From positions 2,816,501 through 2,880,500 of the forward strand of contig NZ_CP119967.1 in assembly GCF_029543085.1 (NCBI RefSeq): 64,000 nucleotides of DNA, in the 5' to 3' direction. The stretch comes from Pseudomonas sp. A34-9. Lineage in GTDB: Bacteria > Pseudomonadota > Gammaproteobacteria > Pseudomonadales > Pseudomonadaceae. The position numbers and the translations under genes were made by a program. Positions 36,597-46,119 of the stretch are shown here, in pieces. Below the pieces are notes generated by a model. That model was not told the DNA's origin, made no database searches, and saw only the letters and a program-made list of their open reading frames with translations. How positions within the stretch are numbered: the first letter of the stretch is position 1; the number at the start of each line of letters is the position of its first letter.

Positions 36597-37796
36597 TTAG
36601 CGCTGATCTTTCAGTGCAGTTTCTAAGTGGTCAGATATGAAAGCGTTTATTTTTTCTACATTATCGGCATTTAAAAGAGATGCGATTGCGGCAATCGCTA
36701 CGCCAACGGCAACAATACCTATTGCGCTAGCGGCGAAACCCGGACTGATCACTGCGAGCAATGTTGCCACCGCCGCGCCAGCACCCACGCCGAGCGCGAT
36801 ACTCTCAAGCTCCAGAATCAAGGGCTTCCAGTTACCGTCCCGGAAGCCAATGACTGTCTTTTCGATCACCGAATGGGCTTGAACGATTTTTCCGGTCACG
36901 CCAAACCCCTTGGCAAGCTTGTTGACACTGTCCATATAGGTCGCTTTATCCAGCGCATTGAGCGCGTCCACAACCGCGCGTGTATCTTGCGGACTGAGCC
37001 GCGCATTGGGATTGGTCCGCACTGCCTCGAAAGTCTGCATCGCCTCCGCATAGCTCCTGATCTTCTTCCCCGAAATATCCTTCTGCAGATCCATGACCAC
37101 CTGGTGCAGATTGGCGCCATATTTCTCAAGGATGTATTTGTTCGCGTCGGCGACGAAAGCCACCGCGCGTTTGTAGTCATCAATGCGTTTGGCTTCTGCT
37201 TCGGCCGCTATCCGGTTTCTTTCGTCCTGCTGACGTTTGGCTTCCGCCAGAGCGGCCAAATGTGCTTGTTCTGCCGCGTGTCTCTTAGCTTCTTCAGCAC
37301 GTCGCGCCGCTTCGGCGGCCTGTTGTTGTGCAAGTGCCTCGGCTTGTCGACGGGCTATCTCGGCATACAGTTGTGCTTGTCTTGATTGAAGGCTGGAAAT
37401 TTGCTCATTCAACAGCATCGCATCATAAGTCGCTTGCAACTTTGCATGCTGCCGAGAGGTCTGCACGTCTCTCAGCTTTTGCTGCAATGCTGTATTTTTC
37501 TGAAAGAGTAATTCGTTGACGGTATTGGTCGCTCTTTCCAGCCATGCTTGCGGTGTTGCCTCTGCCAAGGGTGGTTGTCGGCTGGCTGCCACGTTGAGCT
37601 CAACTTGCAAGTTGTGTTCGAGGTTTTGTTTTTGCGCGAGGTAATCGCTTTCGATGGCCAGTGTAAAACCATGCATTGGATTACCAAGCGGGTAATTCTT
37701 TAGAATGTCACCGCGAATGGAGCCTGGGTTCAGATTGATTATTTCCCATGTGCCGTCGCCATAAAATACGGTTGTCGGAAGTTCCAGTTGTCGCAT
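36597..37796 (-). CDS. Colicin-like pore-forming bacteriocin
   Basis: A 399-residue protein in three parts. Residues 1-120 have no recognised family (VFYGDGTWEIINLNPGSIRG). Residues about 120-230 are an Ala/Glu/Gln/Arg coiled coil (AEEAKRHAAEQAHLAALAEA), the linker type seen in colicins. Residues about 235-399 match the colicin channel domain: KADKKIRSYAEAMQ-like helices, ALDKATYMDSVNKLAKGFG, GKIVQAHSVIEKTVIGFRDG, NWKPLILELESIALGVGAGA, and the hydrophobic hairpin near residues 335-377. The channel domain depolarises the inner membrane of target cells. It is shorter than pyocin S5 or colicin Ia, so the receptor or export route is unclear. AAGGAG lies seven bases before the ATG. No lysis gene and no clear LexA box are seen. 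Confidence 0.85.
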   Translation of the reverse strand: MRQLELPTTVFYGDGTWEIINLNPGSIRGDILKNYPLGNPMHGFTLAIESDYLAQKQNLEHNLQVELNVAASRQPPLAEATPQAWLERATNTVNELLFQKNTALQQKLRDVQTSRQHAKLQATYDAMLLNEQISSLQSRQAQLYAEIARRQAEALAQQQAAEAARRAEEAKRHAAEQAHLAALAEAKRQQDERNRIAAEAEAKRIDDYKRAVAFVADANKYILEKYGANLHQVVMDLQKDISGKKIRSYAEAMQTFEAVRTNPNARLSPQDTRAVVDALNALDKATYMDSVNKLAKGFGVTGKIVQAHSVIEKTVIGFRDGNWKPLILELESIALGVGAGAAVATLLAVISPGFAASAIGIVAVGVAIAAIASLLNADNVEKINAFISDHLETALKDQR

Positions 37797-37863
37797 GCGC
37801 TGACTCCTTTTCCTGATAAAGAACCTGTTCCGTGGTTCGGTCTCATATTAATAGCGCTGCTGG

Positions 37864-37876
37864 CAGAAATATTCTG
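37864..37876. promoter_or_regulatory. Small palindrome upstream of bacteriocin gene
   Basis: CAGAAATATTCTG has 5-base inverted arms and lies 67 bases before the bacteriocin ATG, in the divergent gap 37797-38181. It is a possible operator. It is not a standard LexA site. The rest of this 385-base AT-richer gap holds no gene that I can see. Confidence 0.3.
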
Positions 37877-38181
37877 TAGGGGCTGGTCTTTTAATTGTGT
37901 GAGACGATTCCTGTCGGGTTGTAAGTTTGTGTAAGTGTGATTGGTTGGTCGTTGTTTTTGCTCCGTTTTGTCAATTAAAGCGCTGGTGGTAGGAAAATTC
38001 CTGCGTTACGTTCTGATTGTTGGCGATGAAATATCTGACGCAGCTGTAGGACTTTTTATCGTGGTGGAATATCACGGAGGAATTCTGTTTTCAGGCTTGT
38101 TTTCGCTACGCGGATACGATTATTTTCGCCGTTCGAACGCAAAGGAGTGCGTATGTAAAACTGAAAAAAGGATCTCTTTTC

Positions 38182-39576
38182 ATGCATCAGTATTTCGCAC
38201 GTGCCGAAGAAATCGTGCACTTGTCCGACGAACAGATCGAGCTGATTTATCAACGTTATCTGGATGGAGAAAAAACCGCCGTACTCATGACCGAGTTTCA
38301 GATTCCGGCGACTGTTCGCAGTTTGCTCAAGGTACTGCCGCCGATTGTCAGCCCGGATCTCACTTGCCCGTATTGCGATTTGCCGATGTGGGTTCGCCGT
38401 CACGCCAGAGGCACGCCGATTTCCTTGCGTGATCCGTTTAAATGCGTGCGGTGTGAGCATCGATATATTGCAGCCAGTCTCTATGGACGGCGCTCACCTT
38501 GTACGTGCAAGGAATGTTTCAAGGCTCACCAACAACAATTGGCAGCCCAGGCTCAGCGTGATCGCGCCGAACTGGAGATTCGCCACGGCGCACCGTGTCC
38601 TGCCGTGCCTTACGCCGCGTTGGGGTTTGTGCAGAAACTGGCGTTATTGGCCTTGCTCGAAGACGGCAATGGCAGCCCCATGGAGTCGATTGCACCACTG
38701 AAAGCACCCTCCAGAAGCGAATGCCTGGCTCCCACCGATGAAGCCAGTGAGGAAATCCTGAAGAGTCTTCACGAGGCTGGCGTGTTGGTGGTTGCGACCG
38801 ACTCTGACATCAAGGCCTTTAATCGGACTGATGGTTGCAGCATCGCCGATTATTCGGCCGTGCGCTGGCTGCCCAACGTCGCGCTGGACGGCCCATCGCG
38901 CAGCCCGCGTGACAGTCTGTATCTGAGGCTCTATCAGGAATTGTCCGGGAGTGTTCAGCCCGCGTGGAAAAGTGAGCTCTACGCGCTGATCTTTACCCTC
39001 GCGCGGCAAGAGTCGATTCAATACATCCATGTGCTGGCCAATGAAGTGAGTTTTGCCTTTACCGCCGAAGCCCGCGCTGAAACGGTGGTCGGGCAACTGT
39101 TGCAGGACTTTTCAGTGAGTCAGCTCTATTACTTTGCCCGTCTGGCAGTCAAAAGCGCCGCGCACTTCTACGCCACCGGCAATTCCAAGGGGCGCAACCA
39201 CGCTTCAAACACTATCCCGCGCAACATGCTTGGTACGGCGCAGGATGCCCTCACACGAAACTGGCGCAAAAACGCTCATCGCGACTCGCGGGTAGCGCAA
39301 TCGGCGATGCATCGGTTGTTGTATGACGTCGTGCTCAAGGACAGCGGCGCCGGCTTCTCCAAGTCGCCGGGCATGTACTGGCGCGATGAACTGGTGCCGC
39401 ATTTCTTTTCCGGCGTAGCGTTCGACAGTGATCTGGCCGGCCACTTGCAGCTCTTCTGCCGCGAGTGCGACTCCAGCAACATCGACGCCAGCATGGACAA
39501 GATGACCCTGCAAATGATGTGTTACGACTGCGCCACTGTGAGCAAATTCAAGGCGTACGAAGAATTGCCCGACTGA
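38182..39576 (+). CDS. Hypothetical protein with several zinc-ribbon-like cysteine pairs
   Basis: A 464-residue cytosolic protein that I do not recognise. Cysteine pairs occur in two clusters: N-terminal CPYC (about residue 62), CVRC (about 90) and CTCKEC (about 109), and C-terminal CREC (about 433) and CYDC (about 454). These suit zinc ribbons at each end of a largely helical middle that contains SVSQLYYFARLAVKSAAHFY and NWRKNAHRDSRVAQSAMHRL. No nuclease, helicase or transposase motif is evident. It is divergent from the pore-former. AAGGA lies 11 bases before the ATG, and a terminator follows the stop. A nucleic-acid-binding role is possible but unsupported beyond the ribbons. Confidence 0.7.
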   Translation: MHQYFARAEEIVHLSDEQIELIYQRYLDGEKTAVLMTEFQIPATVRSLLKVLPPIVSPDLTCPYCDLPMWVRRHARGTPISLRDPFKCVRCEHRYIAASLYGRRSPCTCKECFKAHQQQLAAQAQRDRAELEIRHGAPCPAVPYAALGFVQKLALLALLEDGNGSPMESIAPLKAPSRSECLAPTDEASEEILKSLHEAGVLVVATDSDIKAFNRTDGCSIADYSAVRWLPNVALDGPSRSPRDSLYLRLYQELSGSVQPAWKSELYALIFTLARQESIQYIHVLANEVSFAFTAEARAETVVGQLLQDFSVSQLYYFARLAVKSAAHFYATGNSKGRNHASNTIPRNMLGTAQDALTRNWRKNAHRDSRVAQSAMHRLLYDVVLKDSGAGFSKSPGMYWRDELVPHFFSGVAFDSDLAGHLQLFCRECDSSNIDASMDKMTLQMMCYDCATVSKFKAYEELPD

Positions 39577-39610
39577 TCCGCGTCAACCGCTCGCGCTGAA
39601 CCCGATGCCA

Positions 39611-39645
39611 CGCTCAAGGTCGATAAAGCGGCCTTGGGCGTTTTC
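39611..39645 (+). terminator. Terminator after the zinc-ribbon gene
   Basis: CGCTCAAGG (39611-39619) pairs with CCTTGGGCG (39632-39640) allowing G-U pairs, followed by TTTT. Confidence 0.65.
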
Positions 39646-39944
39646 GTTTCTGGATATGTAGAGGTCAAAGGTCTGCACTTGGGACGGATGTCCCGTAAAT
39701 ACGGGCATGTAACCCGGCGTTTTGCGCCACGAGTGCTAGTGTTTAGCGGTGCCAAACCCTCGGTTTACGTGCCGATGACCGAATATGTCGCAGCACCGCA
39801 AGCAGACACATTGTCGCACCCTTTAAGCTGCGCAACGGATGAGCACCCGTAAAGGCATTGTCGGCAGTCCCACAGTCGTTTTTGCAGATGCTCATTCTAT
39901 GGAAGGTGAATGTGACCTGAGTGTCCCGTCCAGCTTCACCCACC

Positions 39945-40002
39945 TGTCACCCTGTTTCCTCTGCCCGAGAATCAGGAACAGGGCGACACAGGCCCCGAAA
40001 GG
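39945..40002 (+). promoter_or_regulatory. Structured leader upstream of gdhB
   Basis: TGTCACCCTGTTTCCT (39945-39960) can pair with AGGAACAGGGCGACA (39974-39988), and a second small hairpin CCCCGAAAGGGG follows at 39991-40002. The gdhB ATG is 54 bases further on. If transcribed, these would form a strong double hairpin in the 5' leader. The remainder of the 479-base gap 39577-40055 shows no convincing gene. Confidence 0.5.
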
Positions 40003-40055
40003 GGTGTTGCACGCGACGCTTTCCATCAATAACAAGCTTAAGCGGAGTACCACAG

Positions 40056-43000
40056 ATGGCGTTCTTCACCGCAGCCAGCAAAGCCGACTTCCAGCACCAA
40101 CTGCAAGCGGCACTGGCGCAGCACATCAGTGAACAGGCACTGCCACAAGTGGCGCTGTTCGCTGAACAATTCTTCGGCATCATTTCTCTGGACGAGCTGA
40201 CTCAACGTCGCCTCTCCGACCTCGCTGGCTGTACTCTTTCTGCGTGGCGCCTGCTTGAGCGCTTCGATCACGCGCAACCACAAGTGCGCGTTTACAACCC
40301 TGATTACGAGCGTCATGGCTGGCAGTCGACCCACACCGCGGTCGAAGTCCTGCACCATGACCTGCCATTTCTGGTCGACTCGGTCCGCACCGAGCTGAAC
40401 CGCCGCGGCTACAGCATCCATACCCTGCAAACCACCGTGCTCAGCGTGCGTCGTGGCAGCAAGGGCGAGCTGCTGGAAATCCTGCCGAAGGGCAGCACCG
40501 GCGAAGGCGTGCTGCACGAATCGCTGATGTACCTGGAAATCGACCGCTGTGCCAACGCCGCCGAACTGAATGTGCTGAGCAAAGAGCTGGAACAGGTTCT
40601 CGGTGAAGTCCGCGTCGCGGTCGCCGATTTCGAGCCGATGAAGTCCAAGGTGCAGGAAATCCTCACCAAGCTCGACAACAGCGCGTTCGCCATCGATGCC
40701 GATGAAAAGAACGAAGTCAAAAGCTTCCTGGAATGGCTGGTGGGCAACCACTTCACCTTCCTCGGCTACGAAGAATTCGTCGTCACCGATCAGGCCGATG
40801 GCGGCCATATCGAGTACGACCAGAACTCCTTCCTCGGCCTGACCAAACTGCTGCGCACCGGCCTGACCTACGATGACCTGCGCATCGAAGACTACGCGGT
40901 GAACTACCTGCGCGAACCGACCCTGCTGTCGTTCGCCAAGGCTGCGCACCCGAGCCGTGTACACCGTCCGGCTTACCCGGACTACGTGTCGATCCGTGAA
41001 ATCGACGCCGACGGAAAAGTCATCAAGGAACACCGCTTCATGGGCCTGTACACCTCGTCGGTGTATGGCGAGAGCGTGCGGGTCATCCCGTTCATCCGCC
41101 GCAAGGTCGAAGAAATCGAAACCCGCTCCGGCTTCCAGTCCAAGGCTCACCTGGGCAAGGAACTGGCGCAGGTCCTCGAAGTGCTGCCGCGTGATGACCT
41201 GTTCCAGACCCCGGTCGACGAACTGTTCACCACCGTGATGTCGATCGTGCAGATCCAGGAACGCAACAAGATCCGCGTGTTCCTGCGCAAAGACCCGTAC
41301 GGTCGTTTCTGCTACTGCCTGGCCTACGTGCCGCGCGACATCTACTCCACCGAAGTTCGCCAGAAAATCCAGCAAGTGCTGATGGAGCGCCTGAAGGCTT
41401 CCGATTGCGAATTCTGGACGTTCTTCTCCGAATCGGTTCTGGCGCGCGTGCAGTTGATCCTGCGTGTCGACCCGAAAAACCGTCTCGACATCGACCCGGT
41501 GCTGTTGGAAAAAGAAGTCGTGCAAGCGTGCCGCAGCTGGCAGGACGACTACGCCGCACTGACCGTCGAAAGCTTCGGCGAAGCCCACGGCACCAACGTG
41601 CTGGCGGACTTCCCGAAAGGCTTCCCGGCCGGTTACCGCGAGCGTTTCGCTGCGCATTCGGCTGTGGTCGACATGCAGCACCTGCTGAGCCTCAACGAAA
41701 AAAATCCGCTGGTGATGAGCTTCTATCAGCCGCTCGGCCAGGTCTCCGGCCAGCGCGAGCTGCATTGCAAGCTGTACCACGCCGACACCCCGCTGGCGCT
41801 GTCCGACGTGTTGCCGATTCTGGAAAACCTCGGTCTGCGCGTACTGGGTGAATTCCCGTACCGTCTGCGTCACACCAATGGCCGCGAGTTCTGGATTCAT
41901 GACTTCGCGTTCACTGCCGCGGAAGGCCTGGACCTCGACATCCAGCAACTCAACGACACCCTGCAGGATGCCTTCGTCCACATCGTTCGCGGCGACGCCG
42001 AAAACGATGCGTTCAACCGTCTGGTACTGACCGCCGGCCTGCCTTGGCGCGACGTCGCGCTGCTGCGTGCTTACGCGCGTTACCTGAAGCAGATTCGTCT
42101 GGGCTTCGATCTGGGTTACATCGCCAGCACCCTGAACAACCACACCGATATCGCTCGCGAGCTGACCCGGTTGTTCAAGACCCGCTTCTATCTGGCGCGC
42201 AAACTCAGCGACGACGATCTGGAAGACAAGCAACTGCGTCTGGAACAAGCGATTCTGACCGCACTGGACGACGTCCAGGTGCTCAACGAAGACCGCATCC
42301 TGCGTCGTTACCTCGACCTGATCAAAGCCACTCTGCGTACCAACTTCTATCAGACTGACGCCAACGGCCAGAACAAGTCGTACTTCAGCTTCAAGTTCAA
42401 CCCGCACGCGATCCCTGAACTGCCGAAGCCAGTGCCGAAGTTTGAAATCTTCGTTTACTCGCCACGCGTTGAAGGCGTGCACTTGCGCTTCGGTAACGTC
42501 GCTCGTGGTGGTCTGCGTTGGTCCGACCGTGAAGAAGACTTCCGTACTGAAGTCCTCGGTCTGGTTAAAGCTCAACAAGTGAAGAACTCGGTCATCGTGC
42601 CAGTCGGTGCGAAGGGCGGCTTCCTGCCGCGTCGCCTGCCACTGGGCGGCAGCCGTGACGAGATCGCGGCCGAGGGCATCGCCTGCTACCGCATCTTCAT
42701 CTCGGGCCTGTTGGACATCACCGACAACCTGAAAGACGGCGCACTGGTACCGCCATTGAATGTGGTTCGCCACGACGATGACGACCCGTACCTGGTAGTG
42801 GCGGCGGACAAGGGCACTGCAACCTTCTCCGACATCGCCAACGGCATCGCCATCGACTACGGCTTCTGGCTGGGTGACGCGTTTGCGTCCGGTGGTTCGG
42901 CGGGTTACGACCACAAGAAAATGGGCATTACCGCCAAAGGCGCATGGGTTGGCGTACAACGTCACTTCCGCGAGCGCGGCATCAATGTTCAGGAAGACAG

Positions 43001-44951
43001 CATCACTGTGGTGGGCGTCGGCGACATGGCCGGTGACGTGTTCGGTAACGGCCTGTTGATGTCCGACAAGCTGCAACTGGTCGCTGCCTTCAACCACATG
43101 CACATCTTCATCGATCCGAACCCGAACCCGGCCACCAGCTTCGTCGAGCGTCAGCGCATGTTCGACCTGCCGCGTTCGGCCTGGACCGACTACGACACCA
43201 GCATCATGTCCGAAGGTGGCGGCATCTTCTCGCGCAGCGCGAAGAGCATCGCGATCTCGCCGCAGATGCAGGAACGCTTCGACATCAAGGCTGACAAGCT
43301 GACCCCGACCGAACTGCTGAACGCCTTGCTCAAGGCGCCGGTGGATCTGCTGTGGAACGGCGGTATCGGTACTTACGTCAAGGCCAGCACTGAAAGCCAC
43401 GCCGACGTCGGCGACAAGGCCAACGATGCACTGCGCGTGAACGGCAACGAACTGCGCTGCAAAGTCGTGGGCGAGGGCGGTAACCTCGGCATGACCCAAC
43501 TGGGTCGTGTCGAATTCGGTCTCAATGGCGGCGGCTCCAACACCGACTTCATCGACAACGCCGGTGGCGTGGACTGCTCCGACCACGAAGTGAACATCAA
43601 GATCCTGCTGAACGAAGTGGTTCAGGCCGGTGACATGACCGACAAGCAACGCAACCAGTTGCTGGCGAGCATGACCGACGAAGTCGGTAATCTGGTGCTG
43701 GGCAACAACTACAAGCAGACTCAGGCCCTGTCCCTGGCGGCGCGTCGTGCGTATGCGCGCATCGCTGAGTACAAGCGTCTGATGAGCGATCTGGAAGGCC
43801 GTGGCAAGCTGGACCGTGCCATCGAGTTCCTGCCGACCGAAGAGCAACTGGCCGAGCGCATTGCCGAAGGCCACGGTCTGACCCGTCCTGAGCTGTCGGT
43901 ACTGATCTCCTACAGCAAGATCGACCTCAAGGAGCAGCTGTTGGGCTCCCTGGTGCCGGACGACGATTACCTGACCCGCGACATGGAAACGGCGTTCCCG
44001 CCGACCCTGGTCAGCAAGTTCTCCGAAGCCATGCGTCGTCACCGTCTGAAGCGCGAGATCGTCAGCACCCAGATCGCCAACGACCTGGTCAACCACATGG
44101 GCATCACCTTCGTTCAACGACTCAAAGAGTCGACCGGCATGAGCCCGGCGAACGTCGCTGGCGCTTACGTGATCGTGCGCGACATCTTCCACCTCCCGCA
44201 CTGGTTCCGTCAGATCGAAGCGCTGGACTATCAGGTCTCCGCTGATGTGCAGCTGGAGCTGATGGACGAGCTGATGCGTCTGGGTCGCCGCGCTACACGC
44301 TGGTTCCTGCGTGCCCGTCGCAACGAGCAGAATGCTGCCCGTGACGTCGCGCATTTCGGTCCGCACCTGAAAGAGCTGGGTCTGAAACTCGACGAACTGC
44401 TGAGCGGCGAAATCCGCGAAAACTGGCAGGCGCGTTATCAGGCGTACGTCGAAGCAGGTGTGCCGGAATTGCTGGCGCGTATGGTGGCGGGCACCTCGCA
44501 CCTGTACACGCTGCTGCCGATCATCGAAGCCTCCGACGTCACTGGCCAGAACCCGGCAGAAGTGGCGAAAGCTTACTTCGCCGTGGGCAGTGCGCTGGAC
44601 ATCACCTGGTACCTGCAACAGATCAGCGCGCTGCCGGTTGAAAACAACTGGCAAGCCCTGGCCCGTGAAGCGTTCCGCGATGACGTCGACTGGCAGCAAC
44701 GTGCGATCACCATCTCCGTGCTGCAACAGGGCGACGGCACGCTGGACGTGGAAGCACGTCTGGCGCTGTGGATGGAACAGCACGAAAGCATGATCTCGCG
44801 CTGGCGCGCCATGCTGGTGGAAATCCGTGCGGCGAGCGGTACGGACTACGCCATGTATGCGGTGGCCAACCGTGAACTGCTGGACCTGGCGTTGAGCGGG
44901 CAAGCGGTAGTGCCTGCGGTGGCTGCGAATGCCGAGCTTGAATTGGCATAA
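40056..44951 (+). CDS. gdhB: NAD-specific glutamate dehydrogenase, large (180 kDa) class
   Basis: The product is about 1631 residues from the ATG at 40056 (MAFFTAASKADFQHQLQAAL), with GGAG nine bases upstream; the longer open frame from 39921 lacks support. It has N-terminal ACT-like regulatory segments and the central catalytic domain with FGNVARGGLRWSDREEDFRT, VPVGAKGGFLPRRLP and VVGVGDMAGDVFGNGLLMSD, followed by a long helical C-terminal part. It catalyses NAD-linked oxidative deamination of glutamate to 2-oxoglutarate and ammonium, a catabolic step in pseudomonads that is controlled allosterically. It is a single-gene unit with a structured leader and its own terminator. Confidence 0.97.
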   Translation: MAFFTAASKADFQHQLQAALAQHISEQALPQVALFAEQFFGIISLDELTQRRLSDLAGCTLSAWRLLERFDHAQPQVRVYNPDYERHGWQSTHTAVEVLHHDLPFLVDSVRTELNRRGYSIHTLQTTVLSVRRGSKGELLEILPKGSTGEGVLHESLMYLEIDRCANAAELNVLSKELEQVLGEVRVAVADFEPMKSKVQEILTKLDNSAFAIDADEKNEVKSFLEWLVGNHFTFLGYEEFVVTDQADGGHIEYDQNSFLGLTKLLRTGLTYDDLRIEDYAVNYLREPTLLSFAKAAHPSRVHRPAYPDYVSIREIDADGKVIKEHRFMGLYTSSVYGESVRVIPFIRRKVEEIETRSGFQSKAHLGKELAQVLEVLPRDDLFQTPVDELFTTVMSIVQIQERNKIRVFLRKDPYGRFCYCLAYVPRDIYSTEVRQKIQQVLMERLKASDCEFWTFFSESVLARVQLILRVDPKNRLDIDPVLLEKEVVQACRSWQDDYAALTVESFGEAHGTNVLADFPKGFPAGYRERFAAHSAVVDMQHLLSLNEKNPLVMSFYQPLGQVSGQRELHCKLYHADTPLALSDVLPILENLGLRVLGEFPYRLRHTNGREFWIHDFAFTAAEGLDLDIQQLNDTLQDAFVHIVRGDAENDAFNRLVLTAGLPWRDVALLRAYARYLKQIRLGFDLGYIASTLNNHTDIARELTRLFKTRFYLARKLSDDDLEDKQLRLEQAILTALDDVQVLNEDRILRRYLDLIKATLRTNFYQTDANGQNKSYFSFKFNPHAIPELPKPVPKFEIFVYSPRVEGVHLRFGNVARGGLRWSDREEDFRTEVLGLVKAQQVKNSVIVPVGAKGGFLPRRLPLGGSRDEIAAEGIACYRIFISGLLDITDNLKDGALVPPLNVVRHDDDDPYLVVAADKGTATFSDIANGIAIDYGFWLGDAFASGGSAGYDHKKMGITAKGAWVGVQRHFRERGINVQEDSITVVGVGDMAGDVFGNGLLMSDKLQLVAAFNHMHIFIDPNPNPATSFVERQRMFDLPRSAWTDYDTSIMSEGGGIFSRSAKSIAISPQMQERFDIKADKLTPTELLNALLKAPVDLLWNGGIGTYVKASTESHADVGDKANDALRVNGNELRCKVVGEGGNLGMTQLGRVEFGLNGGGSNTDFIDNAGGVDCSDHEVNIKILLNEVVQAGDMTDKQRNQLLASMTDEVGNLVLGNNYKQTQALSLAARRAYARIAEYKRLMSDLEGRGKLDRAIEFLPTEEQLAERIAEGHGLTRPELSVLISYSKIDLKEQLLGSLVPDDDYLTRDMETAFPPTLVSKFSEAMRRHRLKREIVSTQIANDLVNHMGITFVQRLKESTGMSPANVAGAYVIVRDIFHLPHWFRQIEALDYQVSADVQLELMDELMRLGRRATRWFLRARRNEQNAARDVAHFGPHLKELGLKLDELLSGEIRENWQARYQAYVEAGVPELLARMVAGTSHLYTLLPIIEASDVTGQNPAEVAKAYFAVGSALDITWYLQQISALPVENNWQALAREAFRDDVDWQQRAITISVLQQGDGTLDVEARLALWMEQHESMISRWRAMLVEIRAASGTDYAMYAVANRELLDLALSGQAVVPAVAANAELELA

Positions 44952-44965
44952 GTAGTGGCTGAATG

Positions 44966-45003
44966 AAAAAACCCCGGTGTCGTGAGATGCCGGGGCTTTT
45001 TTA
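44966..45003 (+). terminator. Rho-independent terminator after gdhB
   Basis: AAAAAACCCCGG, a short spacer and CCGGGGCTTTTTT form a GC-rich stem with flanking A and T runs, 15 bases after the stop. Confidence 0.92.
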
Positions 45004-45026
45004 TGTCTGTGAAATTCACCCCGCCC

Positions 45027-45104
45027 CCTGTAGGAGCTGCCGAAGGCTGCGATCTTTTGATCTTTAGAGGCAAAAGATCGCAGCCTTCGGCAGCTCCTAC
45101 AGGG
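45027..45104. repeat. REP inverted pair, GTAGGAGCTGCCGAAGG class
   Basis: Arms of about 35 bases start CCTGTAGGAGCTGCCGAAGG and are mirrored up to 45104 around a loop containing TCTTTAGAGGC. It separates the convergent gdhB and lipoprotein genes. Confidence 0.93.
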
Positions 45105-45177
45105 ATTGCGTGTCACCACAAAACTTGTGGGAGCTGCGGTGCGATGATTCGACTTGCCAGCGATAAGGCCCTTACTG

Positions 45178-45891
45178 TCAATAAAACTTATGTGGTTGTT
45201 TACTATCAAGCATCGACACTTTATCTGTCGGTCTGGTCAATAAATTACTGAGCGACTGGTCAAACTTTTGCAGTGCCCTTACTTGCACATCCTGCTGCTG
45301 ATTAATATCCGCCACAATCTCTTCCGACCGTTTGAAGTCTGCCCACACCGGCGTCAATTCCCGCGCATCCGAACCTTTCGCCGTACCGATATAGTTCAAC
45401 CGCGCATCATAAAAATCCGCACTTACGTCGGCCTTGATATCGGAGCTGCGCGAGGTGATCAACTGGCTGTGAGTGTCGACAATCGCCACCACATCCGGTC
45501 TGGCCGCACGCAGGCTCTGCATGTCCGGGTACACCGTCACCGAGCCGAACTGGCGTTGCAAAGAAGCGTTGACCCAGTCCACCGCCATGTCCGGTTTCGA
45601 GCTGGCGACGTAGGCGTCGTGGATCGGTTGCACCAGCAGGCTCTGGCCGAAACCGGTGCCGGCGTTGGCCTGATAGTCGCGAAGGTATTCGCGGTTGGTC
45701 TGGGTGCTTGGGCTGTAGATCACGCCGAGCGATACGCCGGGACCACTTTTTACCTGGGCGGCGCTGCTGCGGCCGACCGGTTGGGTGAAGAGTGTGTCGA
45801 GGGACGAGACTGCTTTGGGCGCAGTTGGCACCGAGCAGGCGGAAAGTGCTAGAACCGATATCGCCAAGGTGCTGGCAAACGCAAGTTTCAT
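45178..45891 (-). CDS. Hypothetical lipoprotein
   Basis: The product is 237 residues from the ATG at 45891 (MKLAFASTLAISVLALSACS), with a lipobox LSAC that makes Cys19 the predicted lipidated residue. The mature part is polar with alternating strands and helices (DMAVDWVNASLQRQFGSVTV, DVVAIVDTHSQLITSRSSDI), ending in a Lys-rich tail. It is probably attached to the outer membrane. I do not recognise a functional family. Monocistronic as far as can be seen. Confidence 0.75.
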   Translation of the reverse strand: MKLAFASTLAISVLALSACSVPTAPKAVSSLDTLFTQPVGRSSAAQVKSGPGVSLGVIYSPSTQTNREYLRDYQANAGTGFGQSLLVQPIHDAYVASSKPDMAVDWVNASLQRQFGSVTVYPDMQSLRAARPDVVAIVDTHSQLITSRSSDIKADVSADFYDARLNYIGTAKGSDARELTPVWADFKRSEEIVADINQQQDVQVRALQKFDQSLSNLLTRPTDKVSMLDSKQPHKFY

Positions 45892-46063
45892 GGTGTTTCT
45901 CCCGTGAAACAACATCAGTCGGAAAGTTCGAGTTGTCGTCGTTGACGACCGTTAATTCAGACTAAACCCGCCACGCTGTATGCAACCTGACAATTTGCTG
46001 TGTGGTTTGCTGTTGAATAGTTTTATTTGCTTTAACCCGATGCGGTTAATTGCGCCGGGAAAT

Positions 46064-46096
46064 AAAAAGGCGCAAATCGATGATTTGCGCCTTTTT
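46064..46096. terminator. Bidirectional terminator between lipoprotein and cupin genes
   Basis: AAAAAGGCGCAAATC (46064-46078) pairs perfectly with GATTTGCGCCTTTTT (46082-46096). It lies 23 bases beyond the cupin stop on the minus strand. Confidence 0.92.
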
Positions 46097-46119
46097 ATTT
46101 ATGGCTGATTAAACATCCA

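Noticed and set aside
37797..37990. LexA (SOS) box upstream of the bacteriocin gene
   Set aside because: Searched for CTG-N10-CAG on either strand; none found, only the unrelated palindrome CAGAAATATTCTG.
39634..39852. 72-codon ORF upstream of gdhB
   Set aside because: No ribosome site, overlaps a likely terminator, no recognised features.
40038..45209. 1723-codon minus-strand ORF antisense to gdhB
   Set aside because: Its length reflects GC-rich codon bias of gdhB, it extends through the gdhB terminator and a REP pair, and the translation is low-complexity.
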